Shown here in pieces: positions 11,501 through 23,394 of a stretch of DNA of 64,000 nt. Under the pieces are notes generated by a model that was not told the origin of the DNA, searched no databases, and saw only the letters and a list, made by a program, of their open reading frames with translations. The position numbers were made by a program, and so were the translations under genes. Positions within the stretch are counted from its first letter, which is position 1; each line of letters opens with the position of its first letter. Source of the DNA: Syncephalastrum monosporum B8922 (lineage: Eukaryota > Mucoromycota > Mucoromycetes > Mucorales > Syncephalastraceae). Location: contig JNEN01001231.1 of the NCBI GenBank assembly GCA_000697355.1, forward strand, positions 1-64,000, given 5' to 3'.

Positions 11501-11792
11501 CCGTCGGGGATCTGAGCTGGTCCGCGTCTGCTGCGTTGTGGACCGCACGATCTCCGTTTTTCTCGGTGGCCTGGCTCTGCTGAAGCTGGTCAATCACGAG
11601 CGAGAGCTCATTGGGCTGGTTGCCCTGGGTGGGCTCGTCTTTGTTTGTAGTGATGCCGTGCTGAGGAGTGGCGTCCTCTTTGACCTGGATACTCTCCGGG
11701 CCCTGTTCCTGGCCTGCGTCGGCGGCAGGAGAGACGGGCTCTGTGGTGGACGAAGGATCATCAACTGCAACAGGCGTCGATTCGTCTTTCAT
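8589..11792 (-). CDS. Iml2/TTC39-like TPR protein (DUF3808 family)
   Basis: A multi-exon gene read right to left. It opens with about 240 acidic, Ser/Thr/Pro-rich disordered residues (MKDESTPVAVDD...), then RDGVYALFNNNFTEARQIF, ALGLGAMASIEG, TIDMLTETYQFANGQISAAY, AHVIKSECCLLMAMVYL, then a pore-like LLPPKILKVVSAFGWKADK segment, then TPR-type helices (FPNSALFLYYAGRISRLSRN; GSPAFNKYFYGACMEMLGN; LLKSAIYNCLGRSKDAIVHL). The C-terminal exons give SGTVSWFQGDIQRARNLWD and QLNLAIARAAELGA and end at the TAG at 8,589. This order matches fungal Iml2 (inclusion-body/lipid-droplet protein associated with mitochondria) and animal TTC39. The acceptor of the penultimate exon must be GGGAG, because TTTTTTAG alone would give a stop. 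The long acidic leader is unusual compared with Iml2. Confidence 0.85.
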
Positions 11793-12894
11793 TGTTTCCG
11801 GAATGAGGCCAGAGTGAGAAAGAGCAAAGCGGTGCGACGTCGGTTCTCATCTTGTGAGATGCTAATCGAATTTTGATGTAACACAAGCATGTGCCATTCG
11901 TGCGGGGGCCGCGGGAATTGTCATTTTCTTTTCATACTTCTCTGCCAGACCAAATTGGTGAATTACATTGATTTGACAGTTCCATGGCTCTATTTCCAAG
12001 CACGCTTGTAATGGAGAGCGCGAATACTTTGTCACCGTCAGAACGTCCTCTTTGCTTTCTAAATGGTGTATACCTGTAATCTTAACTTTGCTTATCGATA
12101 TAACGTTAATGTACCTTGAGAGAAGCGCTACATGCTACACATGATGTCACTCGGTAGCTATCTACAGTCTATATAGCTTTTTCAGTAACTACCTTTGGTC
12201 TATACTAGCAGGTCACAACAGGTTCGGGAGGTATGTGCATGAAAAGCCACGAACAACAAATAATACAGTATAAAAGTACTCAGATGAATGCTGGAGGACA
12301 AATATACCCTTTACATAAGCATTTAGCATGTAAAACCTTCTTTGTAAACGAAAAGGTGAGCTGAGCTGGATACATGATGCCGTGCTCACCTTATCTATCG
12401 AATCTGTCTCGCATTCTGCATTCTTCCTTTTCTTTTTATGACTATGGCCAGGGTACGTTCTCCTACGACAGACGTCGACAGCTACAGCCGTCTTGGTACA
12501 CAGCGCTATTTCAATGTAGTATAGATCATCCCTACTGCTGTTATGACTAAAAATCGAGCACCGAGGGTCGTGCGAGTGACGGCGCATAATGCAAGACGGA
12601 CTATGTGTGTTGTGCCTTATTGACGAATCGGCGATTGAAAAAACGCGCGTTGTTCGGGTTTTGTGAACGCGATTTTTATATTTTTTATTTTCCCAAAAAG
12701 ACGCGTTTCTTTTCTCCTCTCTCTCTCCACATCACACCACACAAACACACACATACACATACACATACACTTTTTTTTCTTAAATTCTTTTTCTACCACT
12801 CCCTTTTCTGCTTGTGCCTGATTCCCCCTTCTTCCTCTTTCTACCATAAGTTCATACTCCTTTCAATACAAGCACAGCGCGTTGCGCACCACGT
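11793..12894. other. Divergent intergenic region between the Iml2-like and RING genes
   Basis: No gene is seen. The right end (12,730-12,780) is CA-rich, followed by T- and C-rich text up to the RING start, a common layout for promoters in this window. Confidence 0.5.
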
Positions 12895-14525
12895 ATGAAT
12901 ATCGTCAAAAGCAACGTTCTTCTCGATGAGCCCATTCCGGACTTGTTGTGTGGAGTCTGCCAAGGTTCGATCTTCATTAACCAACAATGGCAACAATCGT
13001 GCTCATTGTGATTCATAGACGTGCTCGAGGAGCCCATACAAGTACGCTGCCCTGAAGGTACATAGACACACAAGACATGCACGCCCTGACGTGGCTTTTC
13101 TTCTCTGTCCTTTTTTTTTCTTATTTTTTGCTGATACACTGTCTCCAGACCATATCTTTTGTGCCAAGTGTATCGGGTCCTATGTCAAACAAAGCACGTC
13201 CTGTCCCCTTTGCACGACCCCGTTAGACCCCACCGTGTTCCAACCTTCCAAGTTTGTACAGCGACAGATTGGCCGTCTGCGTACGCGATGTCTCCACCAC
13301 GACGCAGGCTGTCCTTGGCAAGGCGTACTGAGCGATGACCATTGGAAAACAGTAAGTAACAGAGATCTATGACACATATATGGTATCTGTATCGAAGTGT
13401 GACTCACACACACGTCTCACAAGTGCGGTCACCAACTGGCGGAATGTCCCAATGCCCCACGCGGCTGTACTGAACGCGTGCGCCAGATGGATCTGGAGTC
13501 GCATAGCGGTCAATGCGCCTTTGAAGTGCTGTCGTGTCCTAACCACATGCCGCTCTGCAAACCATTTCTGCGGAAGGACCTGCCTACGCACGAAAAAGAA
13601 TGCCGCTCCTACCCGTGTCCGTACGCGGCTGCCGGCTGCTCCTATGTTGCCTCGGCCGACGAAGTCAATGCGCACTGTGACGCCTACTGCGGCCGTCTCC
13701 ACAAGGAGCTTGAGAGCCTGCGCACCGAATGTGACTCCCTGCGCCAGCGCATTGCCAAACTCGAGGGCAGCGTCTCGACCACGCATCCGCCCTCCGTAGC
13801 AAAAGCCGACGCGGACAACGCGATGCATGATATCGACTTGCTTCAACACATGCTGAACAGCGACTCTTCCTTCCAGCCCTACAACATGCTGGATACCAAA
13901 CCTTTTCTGATCGATCCCGCGCACGTGCAAAACAACGATGGCCTTTTGAATGACTTTATGGACTTCAGCGTGTGCTTGCCAGGCGCAAGCGCGAGCACGA
14001 TGGCCGTCGATACTCAGACAGGTACTCCGGCGCCCTTCTCGCCGAGTCTCAACCCCACTAGCAAGCCATTGGTCAAAGAAGGCCCGGCCGGTACACCCGT
14101 GTCGGCCCCAAAACGCGCACCTAACGGCAAGATTATACGCTACAGCAAGAATACCCGTCTAGCCCATGGTGCGCTCCGCATGGCCCGCCAGCAGACCACG
14201 CAAACCAAGCCTGTCGACCCCTTTGAGGCTCTCCTGGCTGAGCTGGATGTGTTTGGCAAAGGCGGCAATACCCTCGCAAGCAACTCGCCCAAGTCGGACA
14301 ATGCACATCTGCCTGCCGCGGAGGATATCTCGTCGGCCGAGCTCGCGACACTCATGGCGCAGCAGTCCCTGTCCTCGCCTGATAACGGCAAATACGCCTT
14401 CAACGGGATTGAAGATGTGACGCGTTTCCTCCATGACCTGCGACCGTCGGACGATGTGAACGATTCTGCGCCTGCATCCACGCCCAAGTCTGCTGCATCG
14501 CCTGCTCCTCCTCCTCCTGCTGCTG

Positions 14526-14558
<33 letters not shown>

Positions 14559-14842
14559 GATCGCCTTCTCCGTCTGTTCACAAGGATAGCCACGGTGAAC
14601 CTGCTCAACAACAGCAACAAGAGGCAAGTAGCCCATCCCGAGTCACATCAGAAAGACGGGTAGAGTCACCGTTGCAGAGCTCACCCTTACGGTCGCCCCA
14701 ACCTACGTCTCCAGCAAGTCATGCCTCACCGCCCCCGGCCGGAGGTGCTCCCAAACGGCGACCCATGTTTGTCCTCGCATCTTCCTACCTTAGCAATTAC
14801 ACTTCAAACAAAAACGGCAACAGTCATGACTCCAAACCTTAA
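12895..14842 (+). CDS. RING finger / TRAF-type zinc-finger protein with low-complexity tail
   Basis: Four exons join in frame: 12,895 onward, a short exon starting near 13,019, an exon from about 13,150, and a long last exon from about 13,429. The RING is C3HC4-like: C19-C22, C34, H38, C41-C44, C55-C58, with C-x3-H rather than the common C-x-H. It is followed by TRAF-type fingers (CLHHDAGCPWQG..DHW..C; CGHQLAECPN; CNGC-like pairs through CRSYPCPYAAAGC) and a short coiled coil (LHKELESLRTECDSLRQRI). The rest, over 300 residues, is disordered, with Ala/Pro repeats coded by CCTGCT units at 14,504-14,560 and a short Gln run. By family it is a probable E3 ubiquitin ligase or scaffold; the substrate is unknown. 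No TRAF-C (MATH) domain is present. Confidence 0.82.
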
Positions 14843-15020
14843 TTTAGCATCCATGTACATAATCCTGTCATATCTCTACACTATTTCCTTTCTCCTTTCT
14901 TTTTTCCTTCTCTCTCACACACACATATATACTGCAATTATAGTCTTTTTTTCCTGATATAATCATTACATTGTGAATGCGGGATGCGTTTTATTAGGAG
15001 GATGAGAAACGGATGAGGAA

Positions 15021-17910
15021 TTATGAGAAGCTGTAATTGTTTCTTTGGGAAGTGCACATCTTCTTGGCACGTGCGGTACCGACGACACGCTCCAGCTTAA
15101 GATGATCGTATTTGGAGAACAAGGTCGTGCACGAAAAGGTAGCTTCTTCGGCTGCGCTCGCTTCGTCGAGCTTGAGGCTCAAAAAGTTGACGATCTCGCT
15201 GTAGAACTGCGGATTCTCGGGCAGACCATACAGCACGAGGTGGAACGCGCCACGGATATTGAATCGACGGAAAAAGTGGAGACGCTCGGTATACAAGATG
15301 AAATCCGTGCGACCGTGGAAGAACTGAGTACGCGCACGGGCGATGGCTGAGCTCGAGGTGTACCTTGATCAAACAACTGGATTAGAAACACCCCTCTCTG
15401 ATTTTTGTTTTTTCACTTGAATCACTTACTCGCAGGCCGGCTCGTATGAGTACTTGTTGTCCTCGAGATAATTTCGGATGCGGACAAAGTCAAAGTAGGA
15501 GGGGATAAAGATGAGGGTGTGGTTTTGCATGATGGCTGACCGGCGGAGACTGGGCAGCGTCTTCTCAATAAAGTATTTGAATCGCATATCGTCAATGGAT
15601 GACAGTGACAATGCGTCTATGCGGGTAAATGTCTGAGGTACTTTGGCGACGACGTCCACGATGGTGCCCTCTTCGTAGCGTTGCTTGATCTTGAGCTTGC
15701 CTTTGGCGTTCTTCATGTACTTGTTGAAGACGGCATTAATCTCGGGTGTCAAGAAGTCACCGACCACCAGTGTTTGTCGCACGTAGCGCGCTCTAATAAC
15801 GTTCTCATCAGTTCCTGGGGCTCGTAGAGGTTCCTTGTTAAACTCACTTTTTGTCCAGATACCAGCTCTTGATGCGAGAGATATCGCACCCGTGCGATTC
15901 CTTGGGGATCAGGTTCAGATGCTCGAAAAAGTGCTCGACGTGCTCCCAGTTCTGCATCGAGAAATGGGTTGTTTGATCCAGAATGACGGTCTCAATGGAG
16001 GATAAAAAGTCGAAGTTCCGTTTCTCGTCACTAGTACGCATTGGGGCATCAGTGAATACCCTGAAAAGATCGATGTTTACGTGTGGACTTACCCTTCGGT
16101 ACCAATCACCAGACGAAGGCCGAGGGGCGAGGCGATGATTACATCTGCGCTGTAAACCTCGCTGTAGAATTTGACGGACCTGGACGTAAAGGTGATGGGA
16201 AGGAAGAAGGAATCATCAATGTTGCCCCGGAAGGTATTCAGGTAGTCCTCAGGCTTTGTCTTGTCGATACCGCCATCATTACGCTCAAAGAAATCTTTAA
16301 AGAACCGGCGTTTGTTTTGCTAATCATATGCTCTTAGCACCCTTGGCCTGAAGATAAACTCATCTTCTTCGCTTCTTTACCTGTTGTTCAGGGTTGGCCA
16401 GCTTCACCATGGCTTTGACCACGTCCACAACCGTGTTCCGGAATGGCAGAACAATCAGCACGGTAGGCCGTGTGAAACCGCGATCACGTAGATCACTGTA
16501 AACTTGGATCAGTAACTCCCATTGCATGATACCACACGCCAAACTTACCCTGGATCCGTGTGTTCTCTTTGTGAACGCACAATTTTGGAATTCGTTTTCA
16601 GAATGCGGTGGCGCGTGCGGAAAACGTGGTTCATCGCGTGCAAGACATAGGCATTGCGAATTTCAGTCGCGTTGCGGGTCGTCCGATTGCAGTAGAGTAC
16701 ATCGCGGTATTCACCGAAATGGCGAAACAGCTTCTCCTGAAGCGGTGTGAACGGCTTCTTGTCTGCTGTGATAAAAGTTAGACCCTCGTACCATCCAAAC
16801 TATCAGCTGAGAGCTTACCCAGCTTACGGCATCTCTTGTTAACTTCTTCCCACTGCCGAGCAATCTTGGGCATGACGTATACATCATCGAGAGACTGGAT
16901 GGGCTTGCTTTCTTTGACGGTGGGGTCCAAAGCGGTGGGCGCAAAATGCAGTACGTCCTTGAGCACGGGATCTTCAAAAGCCTCGGGTATCCATTTCTTT
17001 TGCTCAATGGCAGCAATCTTTTCGTCGAATGTTTTGGGCTGCTCATCCGCAAAATGGTTTTCGTACGGGATTTCTGTGCGCGCAATATGTCAGGCACCAC
17101 GCTTAGTTTAATACCCCCTTTCCCGTATCACTTACTCTTGATTTCCTCCTCATCCTCGCTGGACTCATAATCAGGAATGATTTCCTCTTCGTCACTGGAT
17201 GCGTCTTTGGCCTCAGCCTTTTCTTCCTTTTCGTCGTCGTCATCGGACGATTCTTCCTCTTCCTCTTCCTCTTCATCGTCATCCACGTCCACAGCTGCCT
17301 CGTCCTGGTCCTCCTCGTCTTCCAATTCAGCCTCTGCTTCTACATCTCCGTCTTCTTCTTCAAGGGCATCTTCGTCATCGTCATCGTCTTTGTCGTCTGC
17401 AGCATCCTCACGGCCCTCCTGCTCGCGGTCAATGCGTTCGTAAAATTTGCGGTGCTTGGATGTCTTTTTCAGTGATCCGACCAGACGCGAGTAAGCGGAA
17501 GGGCGCTGGTTCTCTTCCACTTCGTCGTCTTCGTCCATCACATCCTCGTCTGACACGTCGTCTTCGGATTCCTTGTCGAGCTCGTGTTCGTAAACCACGC
17601 GGGGTTTCCTGCACACCGGAACCATGTCAGCCATGAGGGCAGCATTTCCTCCCCCCCCCTTCAGCGGATCTTACTTGATTGATGTTTCTTCGTCCGATCC
17701 AAGCTCCTCGTCGTCGTCCTCGAATTCCTGCGGTACCAATGAGCCGTACTCCTTGAGATCCTGCTTTTGCTTGCGGGACAGACTGCCGAATTTGACGCCG
17801 TCTGCCTTGCGCTTCGCGGACGAGCGTCCCGAAGAGAGACCCGAGACATGGGTGCCGGATGTTCGGCTTTTGCCTGCCATGGCTTTGCTGATCGCAGATC
17901 CTTTGGCCAT
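15021..17910 (-). CDS. UTP25: U3 snoRNA-associated protein Utp25 (DEAD-box-like, helicase-dead)
   Basis: A multi-exon gene. The N-terminus ([16 protein letters not shown]) and a very acidic D/E-rich region (about residues 90-230) precede the conserved core: [141 protein letters not shown] and a Cys-containing C-terminus. This is the Utp25/Def family: a RecA-like helicase fold without canonical Walker motifs, part of the SSU processome for 18S rRNA maturation in the nucleolus. The first intron runs from an AA|GTAAGA donor to GTGTGCAG| near 17,611. It is divergent from ILV3, with 289 bp between start codons, and convergent with the RING gene. Confidence 0.93.
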
Positions 17911-18199
17911 ACTCTCGAACGATCGCGAGAAAGATTCAACGCCCACTAAGCAAAAGCAATAGGCACTGCGTTTTGCGCCAAAAAAAAAAAAAAAGTTTTG
18001 TGTCGCCGCCCCAAGCATGACACGACTGCCATAAACGGAAGGCGAGATGAAGCGCCGCGACCAGCCAATGGCGAGCAATCCCATCAGTCTGTGTCATCGT
18101 GGCTTTTGACATGGTTCGAGTCCGCCGTGTCAATTGGCATCAATCTTTTCCCTCTTTCCTTACACTTTCTTCCCCACTCTCTTTTTTTGTATATTGACG

Positions 18200-20530
18200 A
18201 TGGTGTCCCAGATACTCTGCAGGGCCAGTCCTGCCTCGGCTCATGCTCTGTAAGTCTCTCTCTGAAGCGTGCGCTGTCCACTGTACTGACGCGTATCCAG
18301 GCGCCACACCGCGCTAAAGGCGTCGATGCCCACTGCCCTTCGCACTTACTCTTCTTCTGCCGACACGAAGCTCAACAAGTGGAGCTCCAAGATCACCCAG
18401 CCCAAGAGCCAGGGTGCTTCGCAGGCCATGTGTAAGCACAGAGAACATGCCCCCCCCCATTCTTGTTTCTTTTTTCTGCTTTTCTGTTTCCATTATTTAA
18501 CTTCATTTTGTTTGTTTAGTGTACGCGACTGGCCTCACCGACGCGGACATGAGCAAGCCTCAAGTCGGTATCTCCAGTGTGTACGTGTGCTACCTAGACG
18601 ATTCTGCTGTAGAACTCATGCTCTGTTTGACAGGTGGTACGAAGGTAACCCTTGCAACATGCACTTGATGGATCTGGCCGGTAAGGTCAAGGAAGGCGTC
18701 CAGAAGGCCGGCTTGATTGGCTTCCGCTTCAACACCATTGGCGTCAGTGATGGTATCTCCATGGGTACGGACGGTATGAGCTACTCCCTCCAGTCCCGTG
18801 ATTTGATTGCCGATAGTATTGAAACTGTAAGTGCGCAAGGATACACACAAAGACAAGCATTGACGCATATAAAAAAAAAATCAGGTCATGAACGGTCAAT
18901 GGTACGACGCCAACATCTCTCTGCCCGGTTGTGACAAGAATATGCCTGGCTGCCTGATGGCCATGGGCCGTTTCAACCGCCCCTCCATCATGGTCTACGG
19001 TGGTACCATCAAGCCCGGTGTTGGCTGCAGTGGTGCTCCCTTGGACCTTGTGTCCGCCTTCCAGGCCTATGGCGCCTATGCCACCGGCCAGATTGATGAG
19101 AAGGAGCGTTATGACATCATCCGTCACGCATGCCCTGGTGCTGGTGCTTGCGGTGGCAGTAAGTAGAGGAAAAGGCTGGCACATCTGGGAAAACCTGGAC
19201 TGACCCTATTGGTGTTCTTTTTTCTTACTGATTAGTGTACACTGCCAACACGAGTATGTTACCATCGATTTCCTGATTTCAGGAAACACCGAATGAAAGA
19301 GATAATCTAACTCATTCCTTTACAGTGGCCTCTGCTGCCGAGGCCATGGGTATGACCCTGCCTTACAGCTCGTCGACGCCCGCGACGTACCCCGAGAAGA
19401 TCCAAGAATGCTTGAACGCCGGTCCTGCTATCCTGAACCTTTTGGAGAAGGACATCAAGCCCCGCGATATCATGACCCGTCAGGCCTTTGAGAACGCCAT
19501 GGTACTGACCATGATCATGGGCGGTTCGACCAACGTCGTGCTCCACTTGATCGCCATTGCCCGCTCGGTGGGCATTGACTTGACCCTGGATGACTTCCAG
19601 GCCGTCAGCGACCGCACGCCGCTTTTGGCGGACATGAAGCCGAGCGGCAAGTATGTCATGGAGGACCTGCACAAGGCGGGTGGTACCCCTGCCGTGCTGA
19701 AGTTCCTGCTCGACGAGAAGCTGATTGACGGCGACCAAATGACCGTCACCGGCAAATCACTTGCCGAGAACCTGCACAAGAACCCCGGTCTGCCCGCGGG
19801 TCAGGATATCCTCCGTCCCCTCAGCAACCCCATCAAGGCGACCGGCCACTTGCAGATCCTGTACGGTAACCTCGCTCCCGAGGGCTCGGTGGCCAAGATC
19901 ACTGGCAAGGAAGGTCTCCGCTTCCGCGGCAAGGCCCGCGTGTTCGACGGCGAGGAGGCGTTCGACGCTGCGCTGCAGAATCAGGAGTTCAAGAAGGGTG
20001 AGAAGGTGGTCGCCATTATCCGTCAGGAAGGTCCGAAGGGTGGCCCTGGCATGCCCGAGATGTGTAAGTAACAAGGTCAAATGGGGGTTTCCCAGCCAGA
20101 ATGTGGTTACTCACACGTACGTTATCTCCGCAGTGAAACCCACGGGTGCCATTATGGGCGCTGGTCTTGGCCACGACGTTGCTCTGCTGACGGACGGTCG
20201 TTTCTCCGGTGGCTCGCACGTAAGTGGACTTCTATAGGAAGAAAGAAGGCTGCAGGAATTAAGCGCATGCGATCGATATAGGGTTTCATTGTCGGCCACG
20301 TCTGCCCTGAGGCTCAGGTCGGTGGTCCCATTGGTCTCGTCAACGACGGTGATATGATCACGATTGATGCCGAGACCCGCGAGATGAACGTCGAGATCTC
20401 GGATGAGGAGCTTGCCCAGCGCAAGGCCAACTTCAAGCCTCTGCCGGCCAAGCATACCCGCGGTACACTTGCCCGTTACGTCATGACAGTCAAGAGCGCC
20501 AGCAAGGGTGCTGTCACTGACGAGCTGTAA
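18200..20530 (+). CDS. ILV3: Dihydroxy-acid dehydratase, mitochondrial
   Basis: Eight introns are visible and all splice in frame. The product catalyses dehydration of 2,3-dihydroxy acids to 2-oxo acids, the third step of valine/isoleucine synthesis, with an Fe-S cluster. Evidence: [27 protein letters not shown] and [19 protein letters not shown] supply the cluster cysteines and the IlvD/Edd signatures. Further blocks are [34 protein letters not shown] and [30 protein letters not shown]. The N-terminus ([20 protein letters not shown], then many Ala/Ser/Arg residues and TYSSSADTK) is a good mitochondrial presequence. Length is normal for fungal Ilv3. It has a divergent promoter with UTP25. Confidence 0.97.
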
Positions 20531-21110
20531 AAAATATCAGTCTTCTTTCTTCCCTCTACACACGTGCCACGTATGTGTTTTATCAGAGGCCATGTCCTTC
20601 CTAGAACCCTCCCGATTCCAGCATGTCATTGATTCTCGCCTTGTTGATGACACACTAAAATTATCCATCCACATTCTTATTTCTCATTCTTTATAAACAA
20701 AAGTCGAGTCGTCATGCATAGCTCCATGGTTTCTTGTTGGGTGTAGACTTAGCGCACTTTTTGCTGCGGCGCGTAGTGCCCTCCCCCTTTGTATGACAAG
20801 ACAGCAGGGATAGGAGGTGGAGAAAGAGGAAGCGGAGGAGGACTCAGGAATACCTATTACAAGTGTGACATACAGGAACAAAGAAAGGAGCCTATCGGCT
20901 AAGACAAGGCTCTGCATACTCTTGAGCATCATCAAAGGTGGGATAGGTCTTCACCCGCGTGCTGCTATGTATATGAAAAGTATCAGTTGCACCGATGCGG
21001 CGGGCGTGCTATGCATTTGCAAAACCCCGATCAGCCAAGTGAGAGTGTGCCTCGCGTAGCGCTTGGCACAAGGCTGACACGCCGCCCCCCTCCTTTGTCC
21101 TCTTTCCACC
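20531..21110. other. Intergenic region ILV3 to SNX4
   Basis: Holds the ILV3 3' flank and the SNX4 upstream region, which is C/T-rich just before the start codon. No gene is seen. Confidence 0.5.
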
Positions 21111-23365
21111 ATGAACGACGACTATGAAAATGTCGAGTGGAGCGTGCAAGCCACAGACGATGCCTTTACTCCCCATTATGAAAACGACGATCCCTTGTCT
21201 GCCTTTACCAGCAACAGAGACTACGGCCAAGAAGTACCTGATCACTCCTCAAGTTGTGTAATTCGTGCGCTAAACAGATGCCACCTTTCCATGTGTGTAG
21301 AGCTTCTCGCACCTGAATGGCCGCACGCCTTCACCCCCTCCAGCTCAACCGACAGCTGTCTCTGTCCTGAATCCTCTTGATTCGCCTGCAGACGAGTATC
21401 ATAATCCTCCACTGCCAGCAACAACAACGACAACGACAACGACAAGTATGAGGTCGCCGCGAAGCCGAGAAGTCAGTACGGCAGAAAGCAACAGCAGCCA
21501 AACGTCTCGATCTCCCAACCCACTTTCAGCACCCCTCGCAGGCTCAACAGGAACAGAATCGGATGACTCGGAGCCGTATATGCCCAAACCCATGATCATA
21601 CGGGTCAGCGACGCTCAGAAACACACGGACAGCCAGGGCACGTTTGTCTCTTACCTCGTCACCACCACGGTAAGAAATGAATGAGAGCCATGATAGCGTC
21701 TCCTTCTTTCGTTATCATCCCCCTTCTCATTCTCATTTTCATGTACCAGACCTCGGTGCCCACTTTTGCTTCGACCCATCCGAGATCTGTCCGGCGGCGT
21801 TTCCAAGATTTTGTTTGGTTGCATAATGCGTTGGCGCTCGAATTCCCTGCTTGCATAACGCCCTCGCTCCCTGAAAAGCACCGCCTAGGTACATTTGTTT
21901 ATCACATGACTCGTCACACCTGCATTGATCTGATCTCATTTCTTGTTTTGCGTTTATCAATAGAGTACATCAAGGGCGATCGCTTCAGCTCCGAGTTCAT
22001 TGAGCGCAGGCGCACTTGGTACGTAGAATGGACGGCCCTTCTTGCGAGCACATGCACTCACAACTCCGTTCTCATCCTAGTCTGCAGTGGTTCCTCGGCA
22101 GAATCGCACGCCATCCTGAGCTCCAACGGTCCCAATCCACCCGCGTGTTCCTCGAGTCCACTGATTTCGTAAGCCGAACAGGGCAAAAATAAGAATAAGA
22201 GCGGATCACTGATGCTCACCTGACATTTTCTGCAGAAAAACGACAAGCGCTTGCAGACACGTCGTATACCACCCGCCTATTCCGTTTTGGATGTTCTCAA
22301 CGATACCCTTGTCAATGCGTTTACCAAGATCAAGAAACCAGACGAGCGTTTTGTCCACATGCGCGAGACGGTCGATAAACTCGAAGACAATCTGAACACG
22401 GTCGAGAGGCTCTATTCTAGAATAGGGAAACGGCAACAAGGTAAATCAGGCCCGTGGAGTGAATGGTAGCACGGATGATGGTATCGTATGCTGATTACCC
22501 GACCATAATTAGATTTACATATGGACTATACCGAGTTTGCTTCAAGTATACAAGGTCTATCTGCACTCGAAACAGGCATTTCTGAACCACTCCATCAGTT
22601 TTCAAACACTTTGTCTGCCTATGCGGATGCGATGCACACCATGGTAGGGCTGGATGCAGGAATACGCCTTGATGGCCCTGACAATGACATATATTCAATA
22701 GAACCACCGTGAGGATATGATCTATCTGAACGAAATCCATGAGCTGCTGGGCTATTGTCAGTCGGCCAAAGCCGTGCTGCGCGCTCGAGATCAGAAACAG
22801 GTCGATTTTGAAGAGCTCTCGGGGTATTGGCACAAGACGATCAAGCAACGCGACCGGATCCTTCACCCTGGTCGTAACATGGACGGCATCAGTATTCAGG
22901 AGTATGTCACGGACAAGTTGAATGAAGTCCGCGGCGTCAATATGGAACAAGCCCGCCGTGATAAACTCTCACGGCTGGAGCGCAGGATCAAAGAGGTAGA
23001 AACTGCTTAGTAGGCGATCTGTCCAATCCCTTTATGACTTAACCCTCCCATTATACAATAGCTGGAAAGAGAGGTTGCTGAATCCAACGACGTATCCAAT
23101 GGGTTCTCAAATCAAGTGCTCAAGGAATTCGACGTGTTCCAGAAAGCCAAGGACGAGGAACTCAAGGAAGGTTTGGCGGCCTACGCGGATTGTCGCATTG
23201 AGTTTTTCCAAAAGGTAAAATAGGAGAAAAGCGTGTCTATTATTTATAGAATGCAGGCACTCATATCATGTGTAGGGCGCAAGCATTTGGGAGGATATAC
23301 TGCCGGTTCTGGAAGGCATACGTCTTGAAGACGAGGCGGACGAAGATGTAGTCAATACAGATTAA
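21111..23365 (+). CDS. SNX4: Sorting nexin-4 (Atg24) family protein, PX-BAR
   Basis: An intron-rich gene. The N-terminal part (MNDDYENVEWSVQATDDAF, then Ser/Pro/Thr-rich with a Thr run) is disordered. The PX domain follows: IIRVSDAQKHTDSQGTFVSY, RRFQDFVWLHNALALEFPAC, LPEKHRL, EYIKGDRFSSEFIERRRTW and LQWFLGRIARHPELQRS, ending in VFLESTDF. The RRFQDF Arg and RR residues fit PtdIns3P binding. A BAR-like helical region covers the rest (KLEDNLNTVERLYSRI; YLNEIHELLGYCQSAKAVLR; RRDKLSRLERRIKE; IWEDILPVLEGI). Snx4 works with Snx7/Snx41/Atg20 partners in endosome-to-Golgi recycling and selective autophagy. Closely related Snx41 or Snx7 is possible, but the KHRLEYIKGDRFSSEFIERR block is most like Snx4. 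Confidence 0.87.
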
Positions 23366-23394
23366 ACTTTCCTCTTCTTCGTTACTGTTCACCG

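Noticed and set aside
13367..13930. Minus-strand frame of 187 codons
   Set aside because: Antisense of the TRAF-finger exon, whose Cys/His spacing proves the plus strand is coding.
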